A DNA stretch of 64,000 bases from Brachybacterium paraconglomeratum (GTDB lineage Bacteria; Actinomycetota; Actinomycetes; Actinomycetales; Dermabacteraceae). Under the pieces are notes generated by a model. The model saw nothing but the letters and a program-made list of their open reading frames with translations, did no database searches and was not told the origin of the DNA. Positions within the stretch are counted from its first letter, which is position 1. The number at the start of each line of letters is the position of its first letter. The position numbers were made by a program, and so were the translations under genes. Of this stretch, positions 8,314-16,846 are shown piece by piece. The stretch covers positions 248,001 to 312,000 of the forward strand of contig NZ_ML133851.1 of the NCBI RefSeq assembly GCF_003994255.1, written 5' to 3'.

Positions 8314-8613
8314 TCATGCCGCGTCGGCGTCGGGGAGCGGATTCTTCCGCGGGCGGCCGCGGCCGCGCTTGACGGCGATGATGCGGCCGTCCTGGAAGAT
8401 CGCGCCTCCCCAGACGCCCCAGGGCTCGCCCCGGTCCAGAGCGCCCTGGCGGCACTCCTGGATCAGGGGGCAGTCGGCGCACAGGAGCTTGGCCTGCTCG
8501 AGGTCGGCGGGGCGCTCGGAGAAGAAGAGGTCGGCCGCGTCCGCGTCGTGGCACGGCAGCATGTCTGCGGAGGCGTCCGCAGGGTTCAGGAAAGTGGTCA
8601 GTAGAGAAGTCAT
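8314..8613 (-). CDS. whiB7: WhiB7-type redox-sensing transcriptional regulator
   Basis: 99 residues. The four iron-sulfur ligands are Cys21, Cys45, Cys48 and Cys54; the turn motif GVWGG follows near 67-71, and the C-terminus carries an AT-hook RGRGRPRK, the hallmark that separates WhiB7 from other WhiB paralogues. WhiB7 binds the principal sigma factor with its [4Fe-4S] form and uses the AT-hook to bind A/T-rich DNA just upstream of -35 elements, switching on intrinsic antibiotic resistance genes. The gene adjoins uvrD2, the neighbour known from mycobacteria. The long 5' leader contains a uORF, a hairpin and an A-tract promoter, the layout expected for attenuation and autoregulation. Confidence 0.92.
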   Translation of the reverse strand: MTSLLTTFLNPADASADMLPCHDADAADLFFSERPADLEQAKLLCADCPLIQECRQGALDRGEPWGVWGGAIFQDGRIIAVKRGRGRPRKNPLPDADAA

Positions 8614-8665
8614 CGTCTCGCTGCTTCGACGTCGTCGGGAAGGACGGCCCCGGGAGGGGCGGGAG

Positions 8666-8687
8666 GGGGCGGCGCCGGTGCCGCCCC
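8666..8687 (-). terminator. Putative attenuator hairpin in the whiB7 leader
   Basis: Eight-base arms GGGGCGGC/GCCGCCCC around a 6-base loop, located 22 nt after the uORF stop and 53 nt before whiB7. No U-tract follows; a weaker hairpin (CCCC/GGGG) comes next. Position fits an uORF-controlled attenuator. Confidence 0.55.
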
Positions 8688-8708
8688 GTGCAGCGAGGGT
8701 GGACCTCG

Positions 8709-8816
8709 TCAGCTCAGGCGGAGCACCGCGGGGGCATAGCCCCGTTCGCGCGGCAGAAGAGCGGGCGCGCCGAGGGGGCGCAGGCCAGCTCCTGCCAGAT
8801 TCCTGAGAACGATCAC
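8709..8816 (-). CDS. 35-codon upstream ORF in the whiB7 leader
   Basis: GTG 8816 is preceded by a purine-rich AAAGGGGG ribosome site 9-10 nt upstream; the frame runs 35 codons to TGA at 8709-8711. The peptide begins MIVLRNLAGAGLRPLG. Known whiB7/wblC leaders of mycobacteria and Streptomyces carry short uORFs whose stalled translation permits read-through into whiB7; the spacing here is compatible with that role. Existence of the peptide itself is inferred. Confidence 0.55.
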   Translation of the reverse strand: MIVLRNLAGAGLRPLGAPALLPRERGYAPAVLRLS

Positions 8817-8885
8817 GAGACCCACCCCCTTTCTGTGCGCGTGCCCCGGCTTCCCGGCTCACGACCCGAACGATTGACGTGGACG

Positions 8886-8923
8886 ACTCTACACCCGTCC
8901 CGGCGAATGCAGAAGTATTTTTT
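8886..8923 (-). promoter_or_regulatory. whiB7 promoter with upstream A-tract (WhiB7 autoregulatory site)
   Basis: On the minus strand an A6 tract (8918-8923) lies 3 nt upstream of a -35-like TTCTGC (8909-8914), then 17 bp, then -10 TAGAGT (8886-8891). An A/T run just upstream of -35 is the documented signature of WhiB7-dependent promoters. Predicted leader is about 265 nt. Confidence 0.65.
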
Positions 8924-8934
8924 GACCTGCGGTT

Positions 8935-11064
8935 TCAGTCCTTCTCGGAGGGTCCGGCGAGGATCTGCAGCAGCGCGGCGCCGTACGAGGAGACCTTCGC
9001 GGGGCCGATCCCGGGCACGGCCAGCAGCTCCTCCTCGGTGCGGGGCGCACGCTCGGCGACGGCCTCGAGGGCGGCATCGGTGAGCACGGCGTAGGCGGGG
9101 ACGCCGCGCCGACCGGACTCCTCGCGCCGCCAGCTGCGCAGCTCGGCGAGCAGCTCGGGCCCGGCGGTGGAGGGGCAGCCGTCATGGCGGCCGCGCCGCT
9201 GCTCGGCGGCGGAGACGAGGCCCTGCCCGCACACCCGGCACTCGGAGTAGACGGTCGCGGAGCGTCGGCCGGTGCGGCGAGGTCCGGGGCCGGGCGCGGT
9301 GCGCGGGGAGTCGGGGTGGGCGAGCACCCCGTCGAGGAAGCGGGAGGGCTTGCGGGAGCCGCGGGCGCCGGGGGTGCGGGCCGCGGCCCAGCTGACGGTG
9401 AGCAGGTCGCGGGCGCGGGTGAGGGCGACGTAGAACAGTCGCCGCTCCTCCTCGACCTCGGCCGGGGTCTTGGCCATGGAGATCGGCAGCAGCCCGTCGC
9501 TCGCGCCGACCACGAACACGACCGGCCACTCCAGGCCCTTGGCGGCGTGGACGGAGGCGAGGGTGACGCCGTCGACGACGGGCGCGGCCTGCGACTCGGC
9601 CCGCTCCTCGAGCTCTCGGACCACGTCGGCCATGGTCGCGCCGGGCCGGGCGGTGATGGTGTCGGTGAGGCCGACGAGGGCGTTCAGCGAGTCCCAGCGG
9701 TCGCGGATCGCGCCGGTGGTGTCCGGGGCCTGCTCGGACCAGCCCTGCTGGGAGAGGACGTCGCGGACGGCGCGGGCCGGGTCGAGCTGCTCGACGCGGG
9801 TCGCGGCGCGCAGGGACACCATCGCGCGCCGCACCTCCTGCCGTTCGAAGAAGCGGTCCCCGCCGCGCACCAGGTAGCCGATCCCGCGGGCGGTGAGCGC
9901 CTGCTCGAACGCCTCGGACTGGCTGTTGGTGCGGAACAGGATCGCGATCTCGGAGGCGGTGCGGCCCTCGGCGATCAGCGCGCCGATGCGGTCGGCGATC
10001 CCGTCGGCCTCGGCGGCGTCGTCGGGGAAGGACTCCACCAGCGGCGGCGGCCCGGCATCGCGCTGGGAGACGAGGGTGAGGCGGCCCGCGCGGGTGCGGC
10101 CCTGCGCGCCGTCGAGGACGGTGTTGGCCATGCGCACGATCTCGGGGGTGGAGCGGTAGTTGCGCTCGAGGCGGATGGTGCGGGCGCGCTTGAACTCGCT
10201 GCGGAAGTCCAGGAGGTAGGAGGCGCGGGCGCCGGCGAAGGTGTAGATGGTCTGGGCGGCGTCGCCCACCACGCACAGGTCGTCGGAGGTGCCCAGCCAC
10301 AGCCGCAGCAGCGCGTGCTGCAGGGCGGAGACGTCCTGGTACTCGTCGACGACGAAGTGCTTGTACTGGGAGCGGACCTCGCGGGCGACGTCGCCGCGCT
10401 CGGTGAGGAAGCCGACCATGTGCAGCAGCACGTCCTCGAAGTCGATGACGTTGTGCTCCTTCTTCACCTCCTCGTACTGGGTGAGGATGCGGGAGATGGA
10501 GCGGGAGTCGAAGCCGGCCACGCCCGGGCGGCGCGTCTGCGCGGCCGCGTCCGGATAGGTCTCGGGGGTCAGCATCGACACCCGCGACCACTCGACCTCG
10601 GCGACGATGTCGCGCAGCGCCGCCCTGTCCACGCTGAGGTGCAGGCGGGAGCAGGCCTCGCCCACCCCGGCGTACTTGCTGGCGATGATGTCGGGCATCG
10701 GCCCGCCGACGACGCGGGGCCAGAAGTGGCGCAGCTGGCGCAGCGCGGCGGAGTGGAAGGTGCGGGCCTGCACGGCGGGCACTCCGAGGTCCCGCAGGCG
10801 CGAGCGCATCTCGGCGGCGGCCTTCGCGGTGAAGGTGACGGCGAGGACGTGGCGGGGGTTCAGCTGACCGGTGGCGACCCCGTAGGCGATGCGGTGGGTG
10901 ATCGCGCGGGTCTTGCCGGTGCCGGCGCCGGCGAGCACGCACAGCGGCGTGCCGAAGCTGCCCGCCACCTCGCGCTGCTCGGGGTCGAGCGCGGCGAGGA
11001 GCGACTCCGCATCTGGCGGGGCGGAGCGGGCGGTGGCGTCGGGGGCGGCGGTCTGGTCGGTCAT
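8935..11064 (-). CDS. uvrD2: ATP-dependent DNA helicase UvrD2 (SF1, with HRDC domain)
   Basis: 709 residues from ATG 11064 (AGGATGGAGAG just upstream). Walker A is GAGTGKT at 46-52; the Walker B region reads VVDEYQD, and the ERNYRSTPEI and HAAKGLEWPVVFV strings are UvrD/Rep motifs. The C-terminal part has a Cys cluster (CRVC ... HDGC) followed by an HRDC domain at about 640-705 (PGIGPAKVSSYGAALLQIL). This domain order is that of mycobacterial UvrD2, a 3'-5' helicase in DNA repair/replication. Cytoplasmic. whiB7 lies downstream on the same strand but has its own promoter, which overlaps the uvrD2 3' end. Confidence 0.93.
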   Translation of the reverse strand: MTDQTAAPDATARSAPPDAESLLAALDPEQREVAGSFGTPLCVLAGAGTGKTRAITHRIAYGVATGQLNPRHVLAVTFTAKAAAEMRSRLRDLGVPAVQARTFHSAALRQLRHFWPRVVGGPMPDIIASKYAGVGEACSRLHLSVDRAALRDIVAEVEWSRVSMLTPETYPDAAAQTRRPGVAGFDSRSISRILTQYEEVKKEHNVIDFEDVLLHMVGFLTERGDVAREVRSQYKHFVVDEYQDVSALQHALLRLWLGTSDDLCVVGDAAQTIYTFAGARASYLLDFRSEFKRARTIRLERNYRSTPEIVRMANTVLDGAQGRTRAGRLTLVSQRDAGPPPLVESFPDDAAEADGIADRIGALIAEGRTASEIAILFRTNSQSEAFEQALTARGIGYLVRGGDRFFERQEVRRAMVSLRAATRVEQLDPARAVRDVLSQQGWSEQAPDTTGAIRDRWDSLNALVGLTDTITARPGATMADVVRELEERAESQAAPVVDGVTLASVHAAKGLEWPVVFVVGASDGLLPISMAKTPAEVEEERRLFYVALTRARDLLTVSWAAARTPGARGSRKPSRFLDGVLAHPDSPRTAPGPGPRRTGRRSATVYSECRVCGQGLVSAAEQRRGRHDGCPSTAGPELLAELRSWRREESGRRGVPAYAVLTDAALEAVAERAPRTEEELLAVPGIGPAKVSSYGAALLQILAGPSEKD

Positions 11065-11186
11065 CGCTCTCCATCCTGCCAGGGCGGTGCGACGCTCCAC
11101 GGGGTGCTGTGGACGGCGGGTGCCTCACACCCCGCCGGGGCGTCAGGGCACGGGCGGCCGGGGCAGTCTCGGCCGGGCACCTCACG

Positions 11187-11250
11187 GGTGATGGCGCGTG
11201 GCGTGCCTCTATGCCCATATAGGCGTAGTGGCACGCCACGCGCCATCACC
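11187..11250. repeat. 64-bp near-perfect palindrome
   Basis: Arms 11187-11207 and 11230-11250 (21 bases) match exactly; the inner 22 bases continue the symmetry with 3 mismatches, so 29 of 32 positions pair. It lies 84 nt after the nudC stop and 123 nt before the uvrD2 start. It could act as a nudC terminator, but it is longer than needed and its centre is A/T-rich (catata) for this genome. Confidence 0.7.
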
Positions 11251-11333
11251 TGACCTTTGCCCTCGCTGATGCCGAGCCGAGGGCAGCAGGTCGATCAGGA
11301 ACCCTCAGGTCGACCCGGGCCGGCGAGCGCCGC

Positions 11334-12251
11334 TCAGGCCTCGGCGGAGCGGCCGTACCAGTCGTCGATCAGGGCGCGGCCCATCGAGGCGGGGCCGGGC
11401 AGCTCGATCTCGTCGGCCGCGAGCGCGGCGGCGAGCTCCTCGCGGCTGAACCAGCGCGCCTCGGCGATCTCCTCGTCCTGGAGGGTGAGCTCGCCGGCCT
11501 CCGGCGCCCAGGCGCGGTAGCCGAGCATGAGCGAGCGCGGGAAGGGCCAGGGCTGGCTGCCCATGTACTCGACCTCGGTGACGGCCACGCCCACCTCCTC
11601 GGCGACCTCCCGGGCGACGGCGTTCTCGAGGCTCTCGCCGGGCTCGACGAAGCCGGCGAGCACCGAATGGAAGCGGCCGCGGAAGTGTGCGTTGCGGGCC
11701 AGCAGCAGGCGGTCCTGGCCGTCGCGCACGGCCATGATCACGGCCGGGTCGGTGCGGGGGAACTGCTCGACGCCGTCCTCGCGGCAGCGCAGCACCCAGC
11801 CGGCCATCTCGGGCTCGAGCAGCCCGCCGCACAGTGGGCAGTGCCGCATCGAGCGGTGCCAGGCGCCCATCGCGACCGCGGCCGCGGCGAGGTCGGCGTC
11901 CGCGTCGGCCAGACGGTCCGCGACGCGCCGGAGGTCGCGCAGATCACGGCCGGGGTCGTCGAGCTCGGGGCTCGGCTCGGGGATCTCCACGGCGAGCACC
12001 CGCACGCCGTCGCGTCGGCCCAGCAGCACCAGCGGCTGGGTGGTGCCGCCGCGGGGGTCCTCGGTCTCCAGCACGGCGTGCAGCGTGCCGTCCTCGTCCT
12101 CGGTCAGGGCGACCGCCCCGGCGCGGGTGACGAGATAGCGGGCGTCCTCGCCGGGGGCGAGCACCCCGTCCTCGCCGCGCAGCAGCGCGTCGCGGTCGGA
12201 GCCCAGGAGGGTCAGGGGCGTGCTGAGATGCGGTCCACGGAGCGTCGGCAT
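11334..12251 (-). CDS. nudC: NAD(+) diphosphatase / NAD-decapping Nudix enzyme NudC
   Basis: 305 residues. N-terminal domain, then zinc ribbon Cys138, Cys141 and Cys156 (the usual fourth Cys is not evident), then a Nudix box at about 200-222 (GFVEPGESLENAVAREVAEEVG) and the NudC-specific SQPWPFP at 232-238. NudC hydrolyses NADH/NAD to NMN and AMP and removes NAD caps from RNA. The gene lies next to uvrD2 as in mycobacteria. A TAGGCT -10 hexamer ends 7 nt before ATG 12251, indicating a leaderless mRNA. Confidence 0.94.
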   Translation of the reverse strand: MPTLRGPHLSTPLTLLGSDRDALLRGEDGVLAPGEDARYLVTRAGAVALTEDEDGTLHAVLETEDPRGGTTQPLVLLGRRDGVRVLAVEIPEPSPELDDPGRDLRDLRRVADRLADADADLAAAAVAMGAWHRSMRHCPLCGGLLEPEMAGWVLRCREDGVEQFPRTDPAVIMAVRDGQDRLLLARNAHFRGRFHSVLAGFVEPGESLENAVAREVAEEVGVAVTEVEYMGSQPWPFPRSLMLGYRAWAPEAGELTLQDEEIAEARWFSREELAAALAADEIELPGPASMGRALIDDWYGRSAEA

Positions 12252-12258
12252 GGCCTCG

Positions 12259-12264
12259 AGCCTA
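12259..12264 (-). promoter_or_regulatory. -10-like hexamer, leaderless nudC
   Basis: TAGGCT on the minus strand, 7 nt before ATG 12251. Confidence 0.5.
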
Positions 12265-12288
12265 ACCGGCGCGCGGGGTCGGGGCGGG

Positions 12289-12294
12289 TACGGT
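12289..12294 (+). promoter_or_regulatory. -10-like hexamer, leaderless phosphotransferase gene
   Basis: TACGGT ends exactly 6 nt before GTG 12301 and favours that codon over ATG 12322. Confidence 0.5.
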
Positions 12295-12300
12295 GGACGC

Positions 12301-13293
12301 GTGCATCGCAACTCCTACTCCATGGCTGCCCTCGCCGCGGCGGCGGTCCCCGGGCTGGCCCCGGTGCGGACCTCCTCCATCGCCACCCCGGTCGAGGATC
12401 TCGACGTCGCCGGAGTGGTCGCGGAGGACGGCCGCCGAGTGCTGGTCCACTCCCCCGCCACCATGGCCGCCGGGATCCGTCTCGAGCGCGATCTGCGCGT
12501 CGCCGATGCCCTCACCGGGACCCCGCTGAAGGCCGTGGTCCCGCCCGTGCTCGGCTACGTCAAGCTCCCCGAGGGCGGGCGCAGCGCGGTGACCGAGGCC
12601 CCCGTCGGCAGGCCGCTCATGCTCGACGACCTGCAGGACAGCGAGGAGCTCGCCCGCTCCCTCGGCGAGGTCCTCGCCCGGATCCACACCGTGCCCCGCT
12701 ACGCGGCGGAGTCCGCCGGGGTGGAGTCCTTCACCCCGGAGGTGCTGCACGCCCGCCACCGTGCCCGGATCGACAAGGTCCACGCCGCCGGGCACCTGCC
12801 CGCCGCGGTCGCGCAGCGCTGGGACGCGCTGCTGGCCGATCAGGAGCTGTGGGACTTCACCCCCCAGTTCATCCACGGGGACCTGTCCGAGGAGAGCCTG
12901 TTCGTCTCGGGCCGGCGCCTCAGCGCAGTGCGGGACTGGTCCTCCTCGCTCGTCGGCGATCCCGCGACGGATCTGGCCTGGTTGATCTCGTCGCTGGCCC
13001 CGGAGCGTTTCGACACGCTGTACGCCGCGTACCGCGAGGAGCTGCCCACCTCGAGCCATCCCCGGCTGATGGAGCGGGCGCAGGCGCTGGGCGAGTTCGC
13101 GGTCGCGGAGTGGCTCGAGCACGGCCTGGAGATCGAGGACGAGGACATCGTCGCCGACGCCCGCGGCATGATCGCCGATCTCGACGCGGACCTCGCGCAG
13201 ATCGCGCGCGAGGAGGCCGAGCGCGCCTACGACGAGATGAGCGCGAACGAGGACGGCGGGCGGTCCGCCGACGCCGCGCGCTCGGAGGCCTGA
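12301..13293 (+). CDS. Aminoglycoside-phosphotransferase-fold protein
   Basis: 330 residues with the APH/choline-kinase layout: HGDLS at 192-196 (catalytic loop), Asp212 in AVRDW and Asp220 in VGDPATDLAWL. The Brenner Asn (HGDxxxxN) is Ser199. The N-lobe is short and no clear phosphate-binding Lys motif was recognised. The C-terminal 60 residues are acidic/Ala-rich. Genes of this type commonly sit between nudC and the adnB/adnA helicase genes in actinobacteria; substrate is unknown and antibiotic resistance should not be assumed. Divergent from nudC with only 49 nt between starts. Confidence 0.8.
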   Translation: MHRNSYSMAALAAAAVPGLAPVRTSSIATPVEDLDVAGVVAEDGRRVLVHSPATMAAGIRLERDLRVADALTGTPLKAVVPPVLGYVKLPEGGRSAVTEAPVGRPLMLDDLQDSEELARSLGEVLARIHTVPRYAAESAGVESFTPEVLHARHRARIDKVHAAGHLPAAVAQRWDALLADQELWDFTPQFIHGDLSEESLFVSGRRLSAVRDWSSSLVGDPATDLAWLISSLAPERFDTLYAAYREELPTSSHPRLMERAQALGEFAVAEWLEHGLEIEDEDIVADARGMIADLDADLAQIAREEAERAYDEMSANEDGGRSADAARSEA

Positions 13294-13384
13294 GCAGGGC
13301 TCAGCGCCTTCACCGACCCGATTCTCCCGGCGGCCGCCGACCCGGGCGGCATGAGCCCGTGGCGGCACCAGCTCACCCGCGGCT

Positions 13385-16300
13385 TCACTCCCCCGACAGC
13401 ATCTCCGCGATCCGTTCGCGGGAGGGATGCTCGGTGACCTCGTGGGTGATCCCGTCGGCCACGAAGTGGAAGGCCGTGCGGATGTTTCGGAGCGGCAGAC
13501 CGGTCCGCTCGTGCCAGGCCAGGCGGTAGAGCGAGAGCTGCAGGGAGCGCTCGCGCAGCTGGGCGGGGCGGGGCATGCGGCCCGTCTTCCAGTCCACGAT
13601 GATCACTCCGCCGGTGCCGTCGGGACCTGCCGTGCCGTCGCCGCCCTCGGGCTCGGCGAAGACCGCGTCGATCACGCCGCGCACGCCGATCTCGCCGATC
13701 CGGGTGGTGACCGGCTGCTCGACAGCGATCGGGCTGCGGTGCGCCCAGTCGGAGGCCTCGAAGGCCTCGCGCAGGGCGCGGGCGTCGGCGAGGGCGCGCT
13801 CCTCCTCCGGGTCCTCGAGATCGGCGAGATCCTCGAGGTCCAGCAGCGTCGCGCTCTCGAACCGGGTCTCGAGCCAGGCGTGGAAGGCGGTGCCGCGCAC
13901 CGCGGCCGGTGAGGGGCGGCGCGGCAGCGGGCGCAGCAGCTCGATCGCGGCGGCCTGCGGGTCGCGGGCCTGCGCCACCACCTGGGAGGCGGAGAGCCGC
14001 GGCGGGGAGTGCACGGCGGGCGCGGCGGCGTGCTGGGCGAGGTCGGCGAGAGCGCGTCGCACGAGCTCCTCGAGCTCCGGGTCGGCAAGCGCGGGCGCCT
14101 CGATCCCTGCGGCCGACGCGGGACCGGGCGGGTCCGTCCGGTCGGGCTGCGGGCCACCGGGCGCCGGGTCGTCGGTGGCCAGGTCCGTCGACGCGGCGGC
14201 GGTCTCGCCGGCGACCTCGGCGAGGCGGGCGGCGGCGCGGGCGCGGGCCTGCTCGGCCTCACCCGGAGCGGGCGGCCAGGTGGCGGTGGGCCGCTCGGAC
14301 TCCAGCGGGTTCTCCTCCGGCACCTCCTGCGCGGAGCGGAACGCCTCGGGCACCAGCGGCGCCGCCTCGGTGAGATAGCGGGAGCGGGGCCGCGGGGTGC
14401 GCACCCCTTCGCGCCAGGCGGCGGAGGTCAGCAGCAGGCGGCGCCTGGCGCGGGTGACGGCGACGTACATCAGGCGCCGGTCCTCGGCCAGCGCCTCCTC
14501 GCCCTGCGCGAAGCGGTACTCCTGGATGATCCCCTCGGCGTCGACCTGGGTGTCCGCCTCGGCCCAGGCGAGCTCGGGCAGCGTGTCCGCATCTCCGCGC
14601 AGGGCGGTGGGGACGGAGGCGCCGGCGAGCTTGCCGAGCCAGCCGTCGCCGGGCACGCGCACCCGCCCGGTCTCGTCGGCCTTCGCGCGGCGCAGGTCGT
14701 AGGAGGGGACGGAGCCCTCGGTGAGCCCGGCGACGGCGACCAGGTCCCACTCCAGGCCCTTGGCGGAGTGCATGGTCACGATGGTCACGGCGGCGGGGTC
14801 GTGGGCCTGCTCGGGCGCGGCGGTGACGGAGAGTCCGGCCTCCTCGTCCTCGCTGATCTCGAGCAGGTCGAGATAGGCGCCGAGGCCGCCGCGGCGGGCG
14901 GTGCGCTCGAAGGAGGCGGCATGGTCGCGGAACGCCTCGAGGTCGGCGAGCGCACCGGTGCCCGGGGCGGTCTCCAGCAGCGCGAGGTCCACCTCGAGCA
15001 CCCGGATCGCGGCGGTGACCAGGTCCGGCAGTGGCAGCGGGAGCAGTCGCCGCATCTCGCGCAGCATCTGCTGGAGGTGCAGCAGCCGCTCCCGGCCGAC
15101 GGGGGTGAGGGCGCGGCCTGAGGGGTCGGTCCAGTCCGCCGGCGGCAGGTCGTCGACCGCGTCGACGAGGGAGACCTCCTCGGCCTCGTCCCGGGCGCCG
15201 ACGGCCCCGGCCTCGCCCGCGCCGGCCCGTCGGCGGGAGCCCATCCGGTCCCGCCAGCGGCCGAGGACGGCGAGGTCGCGGGCGCCGAGCCGGATCCGCG
15301 GCCCGGTGAGCAGGCGCATCAGGGCGTCGCCGCGGCCGGGGTCGTGGGCGCATTCGAGCAGGGCCCGCACGTCGGCGACCTCGGGGCGGTGCAGCAGACC
15401 GCCGAGGCCGACGACCTGGGCGGGCAGCCCCCTGTCCTCGAGCCCGGCGACGAGGGCGGGGATCTGGCGGCGGGCGCGCACGAGCACCGCGGCGGAGGCG
15501 GGCGGGGCATCGGCGGGGCCGGCGCCGTCCCCGGCGTCGCGTCCGTCCTCGGCGCGACGGGCGAGGATCCAGTCCGCGATCGCCCTCGCCTCGGCCCGCT
15601 CGTCGGCCGCCTCGAGGATCTCGCAGGCTCCCTCCCCCGCGCCGGGGCGGGGGTGCAGCTCGGGGATCTCGATCCCGGCGCCGGCGGCGCGCAGCGGGGC
15701 GGCGACGCGGTTGGCGACGGCGAGCACGGCCTCGTCGTTGCGCCAGGAGGTGGACAGGGTGCGCTGGAGGACCGGCTGCTCCTCGGTGGCGAAGGCGTCG
15801 GCGAAGCCGGCGAGGGAGGCGGCCGAGGCGCCGCGCCAGCCGTAGATCGCCTGCTGCGGGTCGCCGACGGCGCAGGCGGCGTGGCCGGGGCCGAAGAGGT
15901 CGGTGAGCATGCGCAGCTGGGCGACCGAGGTGTCCTGGAACTCGTCCAGCAGCACCACGCGGTGCATGCGGCGGGCGAGGGTCGCGGCGGCGGGGACCTC
16001 GCGGGCGATGCGGGCGGCGAGGGAGACCTGGTCGGAGAAGTCCAGTGCGGAGTCGGCGGTGCGGATCTCGGCGAAGCGGCGCAGCAGCGGGATCAGGGCC
16101 AGGCGCTGCTCGAGCTGGTCGATGACCTTCGCGACGTCCTTCGGGGTGGTGCGTCGCCTGCCCTCGACCTGCAGCGGGATCTGGGAGAGGTGGTCGCGGA
16201 TCTCGCGCAGATGCGTCTCGAGCTGCTCGGGGGTGACGAGGTGGTCGGCGAGCGAGGAGCTCAGCGAGAGCAGGGCGGCGGTGAGCGTGGCCGGGGAGGC

Positions 16301-16846
16301 CTCGAGGTCCAGGGAGTCGTCCCAGCCCTCGACGATCTCGTGGGCGAGCTGCCAGGAGGCGGAGGCGGACATCATGGTCAGGTCCGGGTCGATGCCGACG
16401 GCGAGGGCGTGCTCGCGCACCAGGTCCAGGGCGAAGCCGTTGTAGGTGTGGACCAGGGGGCGCTGGCCGACGAGCTCGTCGCCGCCGCGCTCGAGGCCGG
16501 GCGGCAGCTCCTCCCCGGCCCCGCGGAGGGCCGCGGCGAGGGTGGCGAGGCGGGCGCCGATCCGCTCGCCGAGCTCATGGGCGGCCTTGCGGGTGAAGGT
16601 CAGGCCCAGCACCTGGCGCGGCTCGACGATCCCGTTGGCGATCAGCCACACCACCCGGGAGGCCATGGTCTCCGTCTTCCCGGAGCCGGCGCCGGCGACC
16701 ACCAGCATCGGCGCGAGCGGCGCCTCGATGACGGAGGTCTGCTCGGCGGTGGGCGGGGGCTGCTCGAGCAGGGCCGCGAGCTGCGCGGCGGAGTACCGGG
16801 CGGCGGGAGCTCCGGGGGCGGGGACGTGGACGGAGCCGGTGGTCAC
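13385..16846 (-). CDS. adnB: AdnB-like helicase-nuclease subunit (active motor)
   Basis: 1153 residues from GTG 16846. An N-terminal UvrD-like motor has Walker A GAGSGKT at 52-58, LLDEFQD, GDPQQAIYGWRG, HSAKGLEWDLV and VAVTRARRRL; a C-terminal RecB-type nuclease shows GTAFHAWLE, GVIDAVF and IIVDWKTG with LQLSLYRLAW. This two-domain plan is that of the AdnA/AdnB heterodimer, the actinobacterial resection machine for double-strand breaks. Its intact ATPase motifs make it the AdnB-type lead motor. It overlaps the upstream adnA-like gene by 4 bases (GTGA, 16843-16846), so the two subunits are co-translated. Confidence 0.9.
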   Translation of the reverse strand: MTTGSVHVPAPGAPAARYSAAQLAALLEQPPPTAEQTSVIEAPLAPMLVVAGAGSGKTETMASRVVWLIANGIVEPRQVLGLTFTRKAAHELGERIGARLATLAAALRGAGEELPPGLERGGDELVGQRPLVHTYNGFALDLVREHALAVGIDPDLTMMSASASWQLAHEIVEGWDDSLDLEASPATLTAALLSLSSSLADHLVTPEQLETHLREIRDHLSQIPLQVEGRRRTTPKDVAKVIDQLEQRLALIPLLRRFAEIRTADSALDFSDQVSLAARIAREVPAAATLARRMHRVVLLDEFQDTSVAQLRMLTDLFGPGHAACAVGDPQQAIYGWRGASAASLAGFADAFATEEQPVLQRTLSTSWRNDEAVLAVANRVAAPLRAAGAGIEIPELHPRPGAGEGACEILEAADERAEARAIADWILARRAEDGRDAGDGAGPADAPPASAAVLVRARRQIPALVAGLEDRGLPAQVVGLGGLLHRPEVADVRALLECAHDPGRGDALMRLLTGPRIRLGARDLAVLGRWRDRMGSRRRAGAGEAGAVGARDEAEEVSLVDAVDDLPPADWTDPSGRALTPVGRERLLHLQQMLREMRRLLPLPLPDLVTAAIRVLEVDLALLETAPGTGALADLEAFRDHAASFERTARRGGLGAYLDLLEISEDEEAGLSVTAAPEQAHDPAAVTIVTMHSAKGLEWDLVAVAGLTEGSVPSYDLRRAKADETGRVRVPGDGWLGKLAGASVPTALRGDADTLPELAWAEADTQVDAEGIIQEYRFAQGEEALAEDRRLMYVAVTRARRRLLLTSAAWREGVRTPRPRSRYLTEAAPLVPEAFRSAQEVPEENPLESERPTATWPPAPGEAEQARARAAARLAEVAGETAAASTDLATDDPAPGGPQPDRTDPPGPASAAGIEAPALADPELEELVRRALADLAQHAAAPAVHSPPRLSASQVVAQARDPQAAAIELLRPLPRRPSPAAVRGTAFHAWLETRFESATLLDLEDLADLEDPEEERALADARALREAFEASDWAHRSPIAVEQPVTTRIGEIGVRGVIDAVFAEPEGGDGTAGPDGTGGVIIVDWKTGRMPRPAQLRERSLQLSLYRLAWHERTGLPLRNIRTAFHFVADGITHEVTEHPSRERIAEMLSGE

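Noticed and set aside
8236..8604. 122-codon plus-strand ORF over whiB7
   Set aside because: Antisense shadow of whiB7, which has all four Cys ligands and the AT-hook.
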